NCBI GenBank assembly: GCA_034111085.1
Contig: JAWUXZ010000034.1
Coordinates: 124,001-188,000 of the forward strand
Source: Dinoroseobacter sp034111085
Lineage (GTDB): Bacteria > Pseudomonadota > Alphaproteobacteria > Rhodobacterales > Rhodobacteraceae
Direction of reading: 5' to 3'
DNA: 64,000 nt
How positions within the stretch are numbered: the stretch's first letter is position 1; every line of letters starts with the position of its first letter. Below the pieces are notes generated by a model. That model saw nothing but the letters and a program-made list of their open reading frames with translations, searched no databases and was not told the DNA's origin. Shown here in pieces: positions 17,268 through 25,986 of this stretch. The position numbers and the translations under genes are program-made.

Positions 17268-19862
17268 ATGACCGACCTCAGCCCTGATCCCGAGACCGAA
17301 GCCGCGCGCGCAGCGTTGGCCCGACCCTTGGGTTGGACGCGCCTTGGCATGGCAGCAGAACGTGCGGCACGTGTGTTCTGGCCAGCGTGGGTTATTGTCG
17401 GGTTCGGGCTGACGCTCTGGGCGTTTGGGGCGCTTAGTTCGTTCGTTTATCTCGGTATTCTGGCGGTTGGCTTGACCATCGCCGTCATCTGGGGCCTCTG
17501 GCGGTTTCGCTGGCCCTCCAAAATGCAAGCCGCCGCGCGCCTTGACCTCGCAACGCCCGGTCGCCCGGTCCAGACCCTCGATGACACGCTTGCGATTGGC
17601 GACGCTGATCCCGCCGCTCAAGCGGTGTGGCGCGCCCACCTCAAGCGGATCGCGGCGTTGGCGCGCAAAGCCAAGCCCGTCGCACCTGACCTCAATCTCT
17701 CGTCGCGTGATCCGTTCGCATTGCGCTATGTAGCGGCAACGGGTGTGCTGCTTGCGTTGGTGTTCGGCACTTGGCAAGGGCGCAGTGGCGAAGGCGGACT
17801 TGGTGGGCCGGCACAAGCGCTTGCGACCGGTCCCGCTTGGGAAGGCTGGGCCGAGCCGCCTGCCTATACCGGGCGTCCTAGCCTCTATCTGAACGAGCTA
17901 AACGCCGCCGTCGCCGTGCCCGAAGGCAGCCGTCTGACCTTGCGCCTGTATGGCCCTGAAGACAGCCTAACTGTGACGCAGACCGTTACCGATACTGCAC
18001 CCGCTGACAGCAGCGATCCGGTGCAGGAATTGCGCGTGGACCGCTCCGGTGATCTGGCGATCGACGGGCAAAGCGGGCGCGCTTGGTCTATCATGATGGA
18101 CGCCGACCGTGCGCCTGAGATCGTTATCGACGGACCGCTTAGCCGTGTCGCAGGTGGCGAGATGCGCTTGCCGTTCAACGCGCGCGACGACTTCGCTGTG
18201 ATCGGCGGGACTGCGCGGATCGAACTGGACCTCGCCGTTGTCGACCGCCGCTACGGACTTGGTCCCAATCCGCAGCCACGCCAAGACATTACCTTCCCGA
18301 TCCCGCTGACGCTGACCGGAGATCGCTCTGAATTCACCGAGGTGCTGGCCGAAGATTTCTCGCTGCATCCATGGGCAAATTTGCCTGTGCGGATATCGCT
18401 CAGCGCCGAAGATGATCTTGGCCAGATCGGGCTGTCTTTGCCGTTCAATATGGTTCTGCCGGGGCGGCGCTTTTTCAATCCGATTGCGTCTGCGATCATC
18501 GAACAGCGCCGCGATCTGCTGTGGACCACCACCAACGGTGACCGCGTTGATATGATCTTGCGCGCGATCACGAATCTACCCGAAGACACCTTTACCAACG
18601 AGACGGCCTATCTGTTGCTGACAACCTCCATGCAGCGTCTCCAAGGCGCGCTGGACGAAGGCAGCCTGTCGCCTGAAGCGCGCGACGAGGTGGCGGATTT
18701 GCTTTGGGAAGCAGCACTTCAGTTTGAAGAAGGCAACCTCGCCGACGCTGCCGAGCGCCTGCGCCGTGCGCAAGAAATGCTCAACGAGGCGATGCGGCGC
18801 GGTGCGTCGGACGACGAGATTTCCGAGTTGATGCAAGAATTGCGCGGGGCGATGGATGACTACATGCGCCAACTCGCCGAGCAGCAGCGCGAAAGCGGCG
18901 AGCAGATGGCCGAATCCGATCCGAACGCCCAGACCATGAGCGAAGATCAGTTGCAGCAGATGCTCGACCAGATCGAAGAGCTGATGCAGCAAGGCCGGAT
19001 GGATGAGGCGCAAGCGCTGCTCGACCAGCTGATGGAGATGATGGAAAACATGCAGGTCGCTGAGGGCCAGCAAGGTCAACAAGGCGATAACCCGGGCGAG
19101 CAAGCCATGGAGGATTTGCAAGAGACGCTGCGCGAGCAACAAGATCTTGCTGACGAGTCGTTCCAAGATTTGCAGCAGGGCCAGCAGCAAGGCCAGCAAG
19201 GTCAAGAACAAGGCGAGCAGGGTCAGCAACCGGGTCAGCAAGGCCAGCAGGGACAAGAGCCGGGCCAACAGGGTCAGCAGGGCCAGTCTGGACAAGACAG
19301 TCAACAACAACCCGGCCAAGGCCAGCCGGGGCAGGGCGATCAACCCGGTCAGCCCTCCGCCGAATCCCTAGCCGAACGCCAACTCGCGCTGCGCGGTCTT
19401 CTTGAAAGCCAGCGCCGCAATCTTCCAGGGGCCGGCACGCAAGCAGGCGATGCAGCTCGCGACGCCTTAGGCCGTGCTGGCGAGGCGATGGATGACGCCG
19501 CGGACGCGCTGGAACTGGGCGAGTTGGGTGACGCGCTCGATGACCAATCGCGCGCAATCGACGCGCTGCGCGAGGGGATGCAAAGCCTCGGCGAGATGAT
19601 GGCGCAAGAACAAGAGGGCCAGCAACCCGGCCAAGGTCAGGCGCGCGCGGGCGAAACTCCTGAAGGCGACCGCGATCCGTTAGGGCGCGAGGCCGGCAAT
19701 TTCGGACGCCTTGGGACCGAGGATTCGCTGCTTGGGGGCGAGGATCAACAGCGCCGGGCGCAAGACTTGCTGGACGAGATCCGCCGCCGTGCAGGCGAGC
19801 GCACGCGCCCCGAGGCCGAGCGTGATTACCTCAATCGTTTGCTCGACCGGTTTAACGATTGA
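17268..19862 (+). CDS. TIGR02302 family (DUF4175) protein with Gln/Gly low-complexity tract
   Basis: An 864-residue protein of a family found in alphaproteobacteria. Two membrane helices lie near residues 40-85 and another near 155-170. A folded periplasmic region (about 185-400) follows, then a helical, acidic segment. A tract at about residues 596-700 is built of GQQGQ-like repeats with Pro and Glu. The C-terminal 160 residues return to ordinary composition. No enzymatic motif is visible. The place next to lysA and argH is one I associate with this family; its role is unknown, and a cell-envelope function is inference. Confidence 0.88.
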   Translation: MTDLSPDPETEAARAALARPLGWTRLGMAAERAARVFWPAWVIVGFGLTLWAFGALSSFVYLGILAVGLTIAVIWGLWRFRWPSKMQAAARLDLATPGRPVQTLDDTLAIGDADPAAQAVWRAHLKRIAALARKAKPVAPDLNLSSRDPFALRYVAATGVLLALVFGTWQGRSGEGGLGGPAQALATGPAWEGWAEPPAYTGRPSLYLNELNAAVAVPEGSRLTLRLYGPEDSLTVTQTVTDTAPADSSDPVQELRVDRSGDLAIDGQSGRAWSIMMDADRAPEIVIDGPLSRVAGGEMRLPFNARDDFAVIGGTARIELDLAVVDRRYGLGPNPQPRQDITFPIPLTLTGDRSEFTEVLAEDFSLHPWANLPVRISLSAEDDLGQIGLSLPFNMVLPGRRFFNPIASAIIEQRRDLLWTTTNGDRVDMILRAITNLPEDTFTNETAYLLLTTSMQRLQGALDEGSLSPEARDEVADLLWEAALQFEEGNLADAAERLRRAQEMLNEAMRRGASDDEISELMQELRGAMDDYMRQLAEQQRESGEQMAESDPNAQTMSEDQLQQMLDQIEELMQQGRMDEAQALLDQLMEMMENMQVAEGQQGQQGDNPGEQAMEDLQETLREQQDLADESFQDLQQGQQQGQQGQEQGEQGQQPGQQGQQGQEPGQQGQQGQSGQDSQQQPGQGQPGQGDQPGQPSAESLAERQLALRGLLESQRRNLPGAGTQAGDAARDALGRAGEAMDDAADALELGELGDALDDQSRAIDALREGMQSLGEMMAQEQEGQQPGQGQARAGETPEGDRDPLGREAGNFGRLGTEDSLLGGEDQQRRAQDLLDEIRRRAGERTRPEAERDYLNRLLDRFND

Positions 19863-19864
19863 AG

Positions 19865-19887
19865 CGTTTCGGGGCTATCTCGAAACG
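19865..19887. terminator. Hairpin between convergent genes
   Basis: The 7-bp perfect arms CGTTTCG and CGAAACG enclose a 9-nt loop between the TIGR02302 and zinc-ribbon stops. There is no T run on either side, so it is at best a weak bidirectional terminator. Confidence 0.35.
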
Positions 19888-19893
19888 ATCAAG

Positions 19894-20790
19894 TTAGCTG
19901 TTGTTGGCAACCAACTGAGTGATTTGCTCTGACAAGCCGCGAATGGTCGTGTCCAGCCAGCCTCGCGCACTGTTCACCTCGGTGGTGAACGCCGTCAGGT
20001 AAGGCTCAGCTTGCGGGAAGCGTTCCGAGATTTCAGGCGCGAACACATATCCGAAAATCCCAGCGGCCGCGATCAACAGCATCAGGCTGAATCCCAGCCG
20101 GAAGCCTTGGCCGCGACGCACCTTCTTCAACCGCTGCTCAACCTCCACATAGGCCGGGACGGATGTCTTGCGGTCGGTCGAGGCGCGCAAACTTGAATTA
20201 ATCTGTTCGATATCGGGCAGCATTTCGCTGCGTGCGCCGCCATCTCTGCTGACACGGCGCGGCCCGATTGTACCCGAGGGCACCAAATCTTCGTCCGGCA
20301 GATCACGTGGGTCGGTTGGCGTACGGCGCGATTGGCGCGGGGCGGCTCCGGCCAAAGCCAGCTCTTCTTGCGATTCCATCGGCTCACCCCGGCGGGCGCG
20401 CGCGTCATGGGCAGCCTCTTCGCGCAGGACGCGCAGGACATCTGGGTCAATCTCGCGGCGCTGCGGGATCGTGGCAAGCGGTGGCTCCTCAGGAAGTTCG
20501 GCAGGGGTTTCGCTGCCACGTGAGGCGCGCTGGGCGGCAACACGCGACCGCCGTGCAGGCGTCTGGGCCGTGTCATCAGCGCGGTGGATGTTGATCTCAG
20601 GCTGCGCACGCTGCGGGCGGCGCGGTTTTGGCGCTTGTCCGGTCGCTGTGGCGGTGGCTTTTGCTTGGTCGGGATGCGGCTCAAACCACGCGTTAGCGCA
20701 GTTGGAACACTGCACATCACGCCCGTTCGGGGGGATGACGCTGACATCCACCTCGTATTCCGCGCTGCAATTTGGACAGATCAACCGCAT
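19894..20790 (-). CDS. Zinc-ribbon (MJ0042-type) membrane protein
   Basis: A 298-residue protein. The N-terminus MRLICPNCSAEYEV...CSNCANAWF forms a zinc ribbon with Cys5, Cys8, Cys28 and Cys31, as in proteins with the MJ0042 domain. It is followed by a long Arg/Glu/Pro-rich linker, one membrane helix at about 225-250 and a short periplasmic tail. This architecture is common next to ftsEX in Rhodobacteraceae, but no function is established. The ATG just before the ribbon was chosen over an upstream ATG that adds 11 residues. Confidence 0.85.
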   Translation of the reverse strand: MRLICPNCSAEYEVDVSVIPPNGRDVQCSNCANAWFEPHPDQAKATATATGQAPKPRRPQRAQPEINIHRADDTAQTPARRSRVAAQRASRGSETPAELPEEPPLATIPQRREIDPDVLRVLREEAAHDARARRGEPMESQEELALAGAAPRQSRRTPTDPRDLPDEDLVPSGTIGPRRVSRDGGARSEMLPDIEQINSSLRASTDRKTSVPAYVEVEQRLKKVRRGQGFRLGFSLMLLIAAAGIFGYVFAPEISERFPQAEPYLTAFTTEVNSARGWLDTTIRGLSEQITQLVANNS

Positions 20791-20946
20791 TCTCGCCCCC
20801 TTGGTCGGTACATGCCGACGCAATCACGCCTTCTACCTAGCAACGCGCCAAGCGCATTCCAAGCCTGCTGCACACGGCGTGCCGATTGCAACGCGCTCCA
20901 AGCGCCGATAACAGAGGCAAACAGGTCGCTGAGGGGTCAATCGCGC

Positions 20947-21621
20947 GTGATCGAGTTAGACAACGTCGCCTATAGCTACGGCAACGGCTCTGCGCTGTTG
21001 GCGGATGTATCGCTGAAACTGGCACCCGGCTCGTTTCACTTCCTGACCGGACCATCCGGTGCGGGCAAGACGACGTTTCTGAAGCTGTGTTATCTGGAAT
21101 TACAGCCGAGCTTGGGCCATGTGCAGGTGTTCGGCGTCGATGCGGCGCAGCTGACCCGCAATGCTGTCGCGTCGCTGCGCCTGAAGATCGGCGTCGTGCA
21201 TCAAGATTGCCAGTTTCTCGACCATCTGAGTGTTGCCGAAAACATCGCCTTGCCGTTGACGGTTTCAGGCCGTCCGGTGTCCAAACCGGATCTCGATGAT
21301 CTTCTCGGCTGGGTCGGTTTGCGCCATCAGGCCAGCCAAATGCCGCCTGAGCTATCGGGAGGCGAGCGTCAACGCGCTGCTCTCGCGCGTGCCGTTATGA
21401 CCGCGCCTGATATTATTCTGGCCGACGAGCCAACGGGTAATGTCGATTGGGAGATGTCGCTGCGCCTGTTGTCGCTGTTGGTGGAGTTGAACAAGATGGG
21501 CAAAACCGTCCTGATCGCGACCCATGATCTATCGCTGATCCGCGCGGCCAAAAGCCAAGTCGCCACGCGCGTTTTGCGCATATCCGGTGGGCGGTTGACG
21601 CTTGCGGGGGCAGATTTGTGA
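20947..21621 (+). CDS. ftsE: Cell division ATP-binding protein FtsE
   Basis: A 224-residue ABC ATPase with GTG start. Walker A GPSGAGKT is at residues 35-42, the signature is LSGGERQR, Walker B is IILADEPTGNVD and the switch His is in IATHDLS. With FtsX it forms the divisome ABC complex that activates peptidoglycan hydrolases. The open frame extends 121 codons upstream, but conservation begins at V/MIELDNVAYSYG. It overlaps the ftsX start by 4 bp. Its upstream region is the 156-bp divergent gap with the zinc-ribbon gene. Confidence 0.93.
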   Translation: MIELDNVAYSYGNGSALLADVSLKLAPGSFHFLTGPSGAGKTTFLKLCYLELQPSLGHVQVFGVDAAQLTRNAVASLRLKIGVVHQDCQFLDHLSVAENIALPLTVSGRPVSKPDLDDLLGWVGLRHQASQMPPELSGGERQRAALARAVMTAPDIILADEPTGNVDWEMSLRLLSLLVELNKMGKTVLIATHDLSLIRAAKSQVATRVLRISGGRLTLAGADL

Positions 21622-22514
21622 AGCTGTCCGCGCTGCTTTTATTGGCCACTGACCGCCAAGCCGACCGTATTGTGCCGCCAACGGGTTATACCGCGCGCCT
21701 GACGCTGTTCACGGCTGCGGCGATGGCCTTCCTGGCGATCTTCGCCATTGCGCTGTCGCTGGCAACTTCGCGCGTGGCCTCGCAGTGGTCGGATGCACTC
21801 GCGCGCTCATCTACCATCCGCATTTCTGCGCCTGCCCCGCAGATGAACGCCCAGATCGCGGCGGTGGAGCGCGTCTTGCAAACCACTCCCGGCATTGCAG
21901 ATTTTCGTGTACTCAGCCGCGACGAACAGGCCGCCTTACTAGAGCCATGGCTCGGTGCAGGCATTCCGATTGAATCGCTTCCCGTGCCTGCCTTGATCGA
22001 GGTGGTCGAGGATGAGGACGGTTTTGCCGCCGAAGGTTTGCGGTTGCGCCTGAGGGCAGAAGCTCCCGGTGCGGTGCTCGACGACCACACCCGTTGGCGT
22101 CAACCGCTGGTCGAGGCGGCGCGCGGTTTGCGTGTGCTAGGCCTGCTGTCGCTGTTGCTGATCGCGGGGGCCACTGGAGCAATGATAACACTTGCCGCCC
22201 AAGCAGCCCTCGCCGCCAACCGCCAGGTTATCCAAGTGCTGCGCCTCGTCGGTGCGCGCGACACTTATATTGCAGGTGCTTTTATGCGCCGCTTCACCAA
22301 TCGCGCGGCCCTCGGGGCGACGGTGGGGTCCATGGCGGGCGTTATCGCGATCACGCTTCTGCCCGGCACCAACACGGCCGAAAGCTTCCTGACCGATTTA
22401 GGGTTCCAAGGGGCAGGCTGGCTGACGCCGCTTCTCGTGCCGCCAGCGGTTGCGGCCCTCGCGCTTCTGGCCACGCGGGCCGCTGCTGAGCGCGTTTTGA
22501 AAGGACTGTCATGA
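21618..22514 (+). CDS. ftsX: Cell division protein FtsX (ABC permease)
   Basis: A 298-residue membrane protein with an N-terminal helix (about 32-50), a periplasmic domain (about 52-165, including IRISAPAPQ and the helical hydrolase-regulator contact region) and three C-terminal helices. The GTG start overlaps the ftsE stop. It couples ATP hydrolysis by FtsE to activation of septal cell-wall hydrolases. Divergence from E. coli FtsX is high, as usual in this group; the call rests on position and topology. Confidence 0.9.
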   Translation: MKLSALLLLATDRQADRIVPPTGYTARLTLFTAAAMAFLAIFAIALSLATSRVASQWSDALARSSTIRISAPAPQMNAQIAAVERVLQTTPGIADFRVLSRDEQAALLEPWLGAGIPIESLPVPALIEVVEDEDGFAAEGLRLRLRAEAPGAVLDDHTRWRQPLVEAARGLRVLGLLSLLLIAGATGAMITLAAQAALAANRQVIQVLRLVGARDTYIAGAFMRRFTNRAALGATVGSMAGVIAITLLPGTNTAESFLTDLGFQGAGWLTPLLVPPAVAALALLATRAAAERVLKGLS

Positions 22515-23239
22515 GATACGCTTGGCAATATTTCCGGTCGCTGGTGTTCATTATTCAAATGTATCTGATGATGGCGATCCTTTCGATTTTCTTCATGCCA
22601 TACGCCTTGATCTCCCGGCGCGGCGCTTACGAGGGGTGCAGAACGTATTGCCGCTGGGTGCGCTGGACTGCTGGCTGGATGATCGGACTAAAGACCGAGG
22701 TGCGCGGCACGCCGCCTGTTGGCGAGGCGATCATTGCGGCCAAGCACCAAAGTTTCCTTGATATCCTGCTGATTGTGTCGGTGATCCACGAGCCGAAATT
22801 TATCATGAAGGCCGAGCTGAAATATGCTCCCTTTCTCGGTTGGTTCGGCACGCGCATCGGAAATATTGCCGTGGATCGCAAGCGTAAGGCCGGGGCGGTG
22901 ATCCAGATGGTGAACCAAGTCAAAGATCCGAACGCGCCCAAAGGCCAGTTGATTATCTATCCCCAAGGCACCCGCGTCGCCCCCGGTGTGGACAAGCCCT
23001 ACAAGGCGGGCGTTGGCGCACTTTACGCGGCCCTGGGTCAGCCGTGCTATCCGGCTGGTACCAATGTGGGCGTGTTCTGGCCGCGCCACGGGATCTACCG
23101 CGCGCCCGGCTTGGCTGTGGTCGAGTTTTTGCCGGTTATTGAGGCGGGTCTTGGAATTTCAGAGTTTATGGAGCGGGTTGAAAGCGTGGTCGAAGAGTCC
23201 TCGGACCGTCTGATGGCGGAGGCAGGGTTCAAAGCGTGA
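22511..23239 (+). CDS. plsC: 1-acyl-sn-glycerol-3-phosphate acyltransferase (PlsC-type)
   Basis: A 242-residue membrane acyltransferase making phosphatidic acid. The catalytic HX4D motif is H79QSFLD84, the substrate-binding block reads YPQGTRVAPG (Gln in place of the usual Glu), and an N-terminal hydrophobic segment (10-35) anchors it. The ATG overlaps the ftsX stop (ATGA), so it is coupled to the divisome genes. A second PLSC gene could exist elsewhere. Confidence 0.9.
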   Translation: MRYAWQYFRSLVFIIQMYLMMAILSIFFMPYALISRRGAYEGCRTYCRWVRWTAGWMIGLKTEVRGTPPVGEAIIAAKHQSFLDILLIVSVIHEPKFIMKAELKYAPFLGWFGTRIGNIAVDRKRKAGAVIQMVNQVKDPNAPKGQLIIYPQGTRVAPGVDKPYKAGVGALYAALGQPCYPAGTNVGVFWPRHGIYRAPGLAVVEFLPVIEAGLGISEFMERVESVVEESSDRLMAEAGFKA

Positions 23240-23844
23240 TGGACCGGATCGACAGTATCGCCGGACTAGAGGCGCATTATGGCAAACCGGGTGCTGCGTC
23301 CTTGAAGAAGGTCACCGCCTTTCTGACGCCCGCCTACCGCAGATGGGTGGAAGCGTCGCGGTTTTGCATCCTGACCACAGTTGGCAGCACGGGCACCGAC
23401 GGCTCTCCGCGCGGGGATGACGGGCCGGTGGTCACAGTGCTCGACCCTCAAACGCTGGCCATGCCGGATTGGCGCGGCAACAACCGCCTCGATTCGCTGC
23501 GCAACATCGTCGAGGATGGGCGCGTGTCGCTGATGTTGATGGTGCCGGGCAATATCAACGTGATCCGCATTAACGGCAGTGCGATTGTGACGACAGACCC
23601 TGATCTGCGCGCGCGGTTTGAGCGCGAAGGCGGCAAGCAGCCCGCGACGGTTATCGTGATCCAAATTGCTGAGGTTTACAGCCAGTGTGCCCGTGCTTTG
23701 ATGCGCTCGGCGCTTTGGAAGGGCGACTATCAGGGCGATCTGCCAAGCGTGGGTGACATGCTGGACGAGATTTCGTCGGGCGAGATCGATGGCGGGACTT
23801 ATGACGCCGAATGGATGCCGAGGGCAAAGAAGACCATGTGGTAG
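23239..23844 (+). CDS. Pyridoxamine 5'-phosphate oxidase-like flavoprotein
   Basis: A 201-residue protein of the FMN-binding split-barrel class (MSMEG_1061-like). It shows the pattern FCILTTVGSTGTDGSPRGD, then LAMPDWRGNNRLDSLRNI, then VSLMLMVPG, which forms the FMN pocket. True PdxH enzymes lack this arrangement, so it is a PPOX-type reductase or oxidase of unknown substrate. The ATG overlaps the plsC stop by one base; a GTG 3 bp earlier is also possible. Confidence 0.87.
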   Translation: MDRIDSIAGLEAHYGKPGAASLKKVTAFLTPAYRRWVEASRFCILTTVGSTGTDGSPRGDDGPVVTVLDPQTLAMPDWRGNNRLDSLRNIVEDGRVSLMLMVPGNINVIRINGSAIVTTDPDLRARFEREGGKQPATVIVIQIAEVYSQCARALMRSALWKGDYQGDLPSVGDMLDEISSGEIDGGTYDAEWMPRAKKTMW

Positions 23845-23956
23845 GCCGCGGCTGTCTCGATCGGTTTGAGGCAGTATATCAGCCTGCAAATGCGCATTCA
23901 GGCCCCTATGTTTTAGCCCACCCCGCCCCACAAATGCTGCACCCTCAAAAAGAACG

Positions 23957-23974
23957 TTGCGCCTGTTTGCGCAA
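23957..23974 (+). promoter_or_regulatory. Candidate operator upstream of malyl-CoA lyase
   Basis: TTGCGC is repeated one helical turn apart, the second copy lying in the palindrome TTGCGCAA. It lies 57-74 bp before the malyl-CoA lyase start in an otherwise featureless 186-bp gap. No regulator is assigned. Confidence 0.3.
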
Positions 23975-24030
23975 TAATCTACCCCATTACGCATCTCGAT
24001 TGATATATCCTTACGTCTCGGAGTTTGCCG

Positions 24031-24990
24031 ATGTCCTTCCGCCTACAACCCGCCCCTGTCGCGCGTCCCAATCGCTGCCAGCTTTTTGGCCCCGGCTCCA
24101 ACACCAAGCTATTTGCCAAGATGGCGGCGAGTGCAGCGGATGTGATCAACCTCGATCTCGAAGACAGTGTAGCGCCGTCGGACAAAGCCACCGCGCGCGC
24201 CAATGTGATCCAAGCCATCAACGAGGTCGATTGGAACACCAAGCACCTGAGCGTGCGAATCAACGGGCTCGACACGCCGTATTGGTACAAAGACGTGGTT
24301 GATGTGCTGGAACAGGCAGGCGACCGGCTTGACCAGATTATGATCCCCAAGGTCGGATGCGCCGCCGATGTCTACGCTGTCGATGCGCTTGTTACCGCGA
24401 TTGAGGCCGCCAAAGGCCGTCAGAAACCCATCGCTTTCGAGGTCATCATCGAAAGTGCCGCCGGAATCGCCCATGTCGAAGAAATCGCCGCCTCCAGCCC
24501 GCGCTTGCAAGCCATGAGCCTTGGTGCCGCTGATTTCGCCGCCTCTATGGGGATGCAGACAACCGGAATCGGTGGGACCCAAGAAAACTATTATATGGCG
24601 CGCGAAGGCCAAAAATACTGGTCCGATCCGTGGCACTGGGCGCAAGCCGCAATCGTGGCCGCATGCCGGACCCATGGGGTTTTGCCCGTAGATGGCCCGT
24701 TTGGCGATTTCTCGGATGATGAGGGCTTTCGCGCCCAAGCGCTGCGATCCGCTACGCTGGGAATGGTCGGAAAATGGGCGATCCATCCCAAGCAGATTGC
24801 AATTGCCAACGAGGTGTTCACGCCGTCGCAGGCCGCTGTGGCCGAGGCCCGCGAGATCATTGCTGCGATGGATCAGGCCAAAAAAGATGGGGCAGGGGCC
24901 ACTGTCTACAAGGGACGTCTGGTCGACATTGCATCGATCAAGCAGGCCGAAGTGATCGTGAAGCAATCGGAAATGATCGCGGGGGCTTAA
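24031..24990 (+). CDS. mcl1: L-malyl-CoA/beta-methylmalyl-CoA lyase
   Basis: A 319-residue CitE-like lyase. The N-terminus MSFRLQPAPVARPNRCQLFG matches what I know of Rhodobacter sphaeroides Mcl1. The metal and CoA-binding segments VINLDLEDSVAPSDK and FEVIIESAAGIAHVEEI are present. In the ethylmalonyl-CoA pathway it cleaves beta-methylmalyl-CoA to glyoxylate and propionyl-CoA and condenses acetyl-CoA with glyoxylate. The start is the ATG before SFRLQ; a TTG two codons upstream is less likely. No other pathway gene is in the window. Separating it from the Mcl2 thioesterase type needs alignment. Confidence 0.9.
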   Translation: MSFRLQPAPVARPNRCQLFGPGSNTKLFAKMAASAADVINLDLEDSVAPSDKATARANVIQAINEVDWNTKHLSVRINGLDTPYWYKDVVDVLEQAGDRLDQIMIPKVGCAADVYAVDALVTAIEAAKGRQKPIAFEVIIESAAGIAHVEEIAASSPRLQAMSLGAADFAASMGMQTTGIGGTQENYYMAREGQKYWSDPWHWAQAAIVAACRTHGVLPVDGPFGDFSDDEGFRAQALRSATLGMVGKWAIHPKQIAIANEVFTPSQAAVAEAREIIAAMDQAKKDGAGATVYKGRLVDIASIKQAEVIVKQSEMIAGA

Positions 24991-24994
24991 AGCG

Positions 24995-25021
24995 TTCGGG
25001 GCATGTCACCCATGCCCCGAA
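24995..25021. terminator. Perfect hairpin between convergent genes
   Basis: The 11-bp perfect arms TTCGGGGCATG and CATGCCCCGAA enclose a 5-nt loop between the malyl-CoA lyase and AraC-family stops. It has no clear T run, but its stability and position suggest a bidirectional terminator. Confidence 0.55.
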
Positions 25022-25031
25022 CCAGCGCAAC

Positions 25032-25868
25032 CTAGCGCAGTGGCAAACAAATCTGCGTCAGCAAGTCATCCGGTGCAGTATCCGCAGGCGCATTCAAATA
25101 GTTCTCGTAGACAGGCGCATCGGCTGCCTCCTCGCCTGATTTCGGCAACCACATCCCGAAAAGGTAGTCGTATGCGCCTTTCAGCCCGGCATAGGGGCCC
25201 TTGAAGGTCAGTACAGCAGTCTTACCGCCTTGGGTCGTGGCCTCGTCAAACCCTTCGGGCATAGCCGCGCCGTCTGCCAAAACGATACCGCCTTGGCTGC
25301 GCAGCTCGGCTACGGGCACGGCGTTCGGATCGTCGTAGTAGATGCCCGACATGCCGCGCGCATCGCGCCATAGATTGCGCGCAGTGAACGTGGCGCTGAT
25401 GGTCTCGAAGACCTTGCCGATCTCTAGATACGCGCCTGTGTGGGGCATAGCTGCGAGGCGCTGAGTGGGGACGGTTTTGATTGTGACATCATACATTGTG
25501 AATTCCTGTTCCGATTTGCGATGAAGCGGCGACACGAGATCGCCACGTTTTCGGAACGCCCCCGGAGCCATGCCATAGGCCACCCGAAACCCGCGCCCAA
25601 AGCTCTGGACGCTTTCAAACCCAGTCTCCTTGGCGATGGCCGCGATGCTTCGGTCGGTCTGCAACAACAAACACGCCGCACGGTGCACACGAATGCGCCG
25701 CACCGCAGCCGCACAAGTTTCCCCGGTCATGCCGTGAAAAACGCGGTGCCAGTGAAACCGTGACATCGCCGCGACATCGGCCAATGTGTCCAACGACAGA
25801 TCTCCGGCGGGATTGTCGTGGATATAGGCCAACACACGGCGCAAGCGGGTCTCGTAGGCAGCAGACAT
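25032..25868 (-). CDS. AraC-family regulator with GyrI-like effector domain
   Basis: A 278-residue protein. Residues 5-105 hold the two helix-turn-helix units of AraC/XylS proteins (LADVAAMSRFHWHRVFH, then IAAIAKETGFESVQSFGRGFR). Residues 122-278 form a GyrI/SHOCT-like ligand-binding domain (VPTQRLAAMPHTGAY), as in Rob and BmrR-type multidrug sensors. It probably senses a small hydrophobic effector; its targets are unknown. The ATG before SAAYETRLRRVL was chosen because the frame 24 codons upstream is not conserved. It is divergent from accA. Confidence 0.9.
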   Translation of the reverse strand: MSAAYETRLRRVLAYIHDNPAGDLSLDTLADVAAMSRFHWHRVFHGMTGETCAAAVRRIRVHRAACLLLQTDRSIAAIAKETGFESVQSFGRGFRVAYGMAPGAFRKRGDLVSPLHRKSEQEFTMYDVTIKTVPTQRLAAMPHTGAYLEIGKVFETISATFTARNLWRDARGMSGIYYDDPNAVPVAELRSQGGIVLADGAAMPEGFDEATTQGGKTAVLTFKGPYAGLKGAYDYLFGMWLPKSGEEAADAPVYENYLNAPADTAPDDLLTQICLPLR

Positions 25869-25986
25869 GGGCGAGGCTCCTGGTTCGTTCCATGACATAC
25901 CGTGACATGGGCCCTTTGAACAAATCTTGCCGAGTTGCATCGCCCTCGCAGGAACGCCATATACGGACTAAGCGCGCGGAGGCCCC

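Noticed and set aside
18576..19343. Leu-rich 255-residue frame looking like a membrane protein
   Set aside because: It is the complement of the Gln/Gly repeats in the TIGR02302 gene (CAG on one strand gives CTG on the other), so the hydrophobic look is an artefact.
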